Positions 62,725-64,000 of a DNA stretch of 64,000 bases are shown here, piece by piece; the first letter of the stretch is position 1; the number at the start of each line of letters is the position of its first letter. This DNA comes from Hymenobacter sp. BT559 (GTDB lineage Bacteria > Bacteroidota > Bacteroidia > Cytophagales > Hymenobacteraceae), in the NCBI RefSeq assembly GCF_016427535.1, contig NZ_JAELXV010000001.1, positions 1,116,001 to 1,180,000 on the forward strand, given 5' to 3'. The notes below the pieces were generated by a model. That model was not told the DNA's origin and ran no database searches. It saw nothing but the letters and a program-made list of their open reading frames with translations. The position numbers and the translations under genes are program-made.

Positions 62725-63924
62725 TTACCGCAGTAGCCCACTCACCTGCTCTACCAGCACGGGAACACTCAGCCCGCCCATGATGACGACCACGACCCAG
62801 CCGGCGGCCAGCATCCAGCGAGGGTGGCGGTAGGTGCCCATGAGGCGGCGGCTGGTGGCGGCGATGAGCACCACGGCCAGCGCGATGGGCAGTATCAGGC
62901 CGTTGATGGCGCCGGCAAAAACTAGTAGCTGCGTCGGCTTGCCCACGAGCACGAAAATGCTGGTGGATAAGATGATGAACACCGAGATGCACACCCGCTC
63001 GTAGCGCGCGAACACCGGGTGAAAGGTCTTGAAAAACGACACCGACGTGTAGGCCGCGCCCACCACCGACGAGATGGCCGCGCTCCACAAAATGACGCCG
63101 AACACCCGGAAGCCGACCTCCCCGGCTGCGGCCCGAAATACGCCGGCTGCGGGGTTGTCCTTATCGAGCGTGGCGCCGTGGGTGAGCACGCCCACGATGG
63201 CTAAAAACAGCACAAACCGCATGATGGTCGAAATAACGATGCCGCTCACGGCGCTGCGGTTAACCTCGGTCACGCTGCCGGGGCCTTTGATGCCCGCATC
63301 GAGCAGCCGGTGCGCCCCCGAAAACGTGATGTAGCCGCCCACCGTACCGCCTACTATCGTGACGATGGCCGCCGCGCTGAGTTTGGCCGGCAGCAGCGTG
63401 TGATGCAGCGCCTCGCCCAGCGGCGGGTGCGCGCTGATGGCAATACCTAGGGTCAGTAAAATCTTGACGGTGCCCAACAGCTTGGTGAAGCCGTCGAGCA
63501 TCTGGCCCACCTCACGCACCCAAAACAGCACCAGCGCCACTATGCAGCTGATAATTGCGCCCTGCTCAAACGACAAGCCCGTGAGCACATTCAGCCCCAG
63601 TCCGCAGCCCGCGATGTTGCCGATATTGAAGGCAAAGCCACCTAGGATAACCAGCGCCGCCAGCGCGTAGCCAAGGCCCGGCAGCAGCTTATTGGCCAGG
63701 TCCTGCGCCCGCAATTCGCTCACCGTGAGAATGCGCCAGGTATTGAGCTGTGCGCCCACATCGAGCACCACCGACACCAGAATGACGAACCCGAAACTGG
63801 TGAGTAGCTGCTGGGTAAAGACGGTCGTCTGGGTCAGAAAGCCCGGCCCGATAGACGAATTGGCCATCAAAAACGCGGCTCCTAGGCTGGCCCCGCCGAA
63901 CCATCTGGTCTTGAACTGCTTCAT
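62725..63924 (-). CDS. NRAMP-like transporter (YcsG type), lacking the canonical metal motifs
   Basis: This 399-residue membrane protein of the NRAMP/APC superfamily has about 11 helices. In place of the TM1 DPGN motif it has SSIGPGFLTQT (G26-P27-G28-F29), and TM6 shows GGYITFSGAHRLLD rather than a MPH-type motif, so the Asp/Asn/Met ligands of true NRAMP metal carriers are missing. It resembles the YcsG branch found with 5-oxoprolinase genes. Its ATG overlaps the TGA of the upstream gene (ATGA), whose tail looks like PxpA. A role in 5-oxoproline or related uptake is therefore possible (inference). Metal transport is the default database label. Confidence 0.85.
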   Translation of the reverse strand: MKQFKTRWFGGASLGAAFLMANSSIGPGFLTQTTVFTQQLLTSFGFVILVSVVLDVGAQLNTWRILTVSELRAQDLANKLLPGLGYALAALVILGGFAFNIGNIAGCGLGLNVLTGLSFEQGAIISCIVALVLFWVREVGQMLDGFTKLLGTVKILLTLGIAISAHPPLGEALHHTLLPAKLSAAAIVTIVGGTVGGYITFSGAHRLLDAGIKGPGSVTEVNRSAVSGIVISTIMRFVLFLAIVGVLTHGATLDKDNPAAGVFRAAAGEVGFRVFGVILWSAAISSVVGAAYTSVSFFKTFHPVFARYERVCISVFIILSTSIFVLVGKPTQLLVFAGAINGLILPIALAVVLIAATSRRLMGTYRHPRWMLAAGWVVVVIMGGLSVPVLVEQVSGLLR

Positions 63925-64000
63925 GCGGTGAAAGTCGGGCGGGCCAGTGTTACTCCCGCCGCGCGCAGCGCTTGGTTAAGCTGTTGCGCAAACTCCAGGG
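63921..64000 (-). CDS. pxpA: C-terminal fragment of probable 5-oxoprolinase subunit A (PxpA/LamB-YcsF)
   Basis: Only the last 25 residues are inside the window (LEFAQQLNQALRAAGVTLAR and five more, ending FTA), followed by TGA at 63923-63921. The helix-then-strand ending matches the C-terminus of LamB/YcsF-family PxpA, which with PxpB/PxpC hydrolyses 5-oxoproline to glutamate using ATP. The stop overlaps the next start as ATGA. The identification rests on this short tail plus the YcsG-type neighbour, so it is tentative. The gene continues past the window end. Confidence 0.5.
   Translation of the reverse strand, partial: LEFAQQLNQALRAAGVTLARPTFTA

Overview
The window looks like chromosome from a GC-rich member of the Bacteroidota, most likely Hymenobacter or a close relative in the Cytophagales. 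The evidence is the gliding-motility ABC transporter GldA/GldF/GldG, a SusC/SusD outer-membrane pair, start sites without Shine-Dalgarno sequences, promoters of the Bacteroidota TTG-N18/19-TAnnTTTG type, and a base composition that reads as roughly 60% GC. I see no rRNA, tRNA, CRISPR array, transposase or prophage.

Layout. 0-10 kb: a HEAT-repeat protein, a potassium-channel/RCK protein, three consecutive family-4 glycosyltransferases, ribBA and a BLUF photosensor. 10-20 kb: an M14 carboxypeptidase, surE, corA, then a second glycan-related set (GNAT/FemAB-like protein, Wzx-type flippase, GT2), followed by small unknown genes. 20-26 kb: an ECF sigma factor, cytochrome b, an aminotransferase, a bifunctional nuclease, and etfA and etfB. 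26-39.5 kb: a heavy-metal efflux locus (response regulator, histidine kinase, TolC-like, CusB-like and CusA-like proteins) with a SusC/SusD pair on the opposite strand between regulator and kinase. 39.7-45 kb: a minus-strand run of hydrolase, RluE-like, HAD, VWA-type and YiiX-type genes, and a DUF4304-like gene that appears frameshifted. 45-50 kb: fabG, MlaF/MlaE-type lipid transport, two SDR enzymes and a head-GIN lipoprotein. 50-57 kb: gldA, a low-GC gene, gldF, gldG, then an S9 peptidase. 57-64 kb: an unknown AT-richer protein, a Dna2-like nuclease-helicase, a Gly/His-rich envelope protein, and an NRAMP-like transporter translationally coupled to a probable pxpA running off the end.

Three non-coding signals stand out. 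The palindrome CCTAGG is strongly over-represented: I counted about 95 by eye, against about 20 expected from composition. It is nearly absent from the AT-richer genes. Four perfect 11-bp direct repeats beginning TAAT sit at the probable promoter of the efflux operon and look like an OmpR/PhoB-type operator. Two families of REP-like inverted repeats, about 90-110 bp each, occupy many intergenic gaps and have produced misleading upstream start codons in several adjacent genes.
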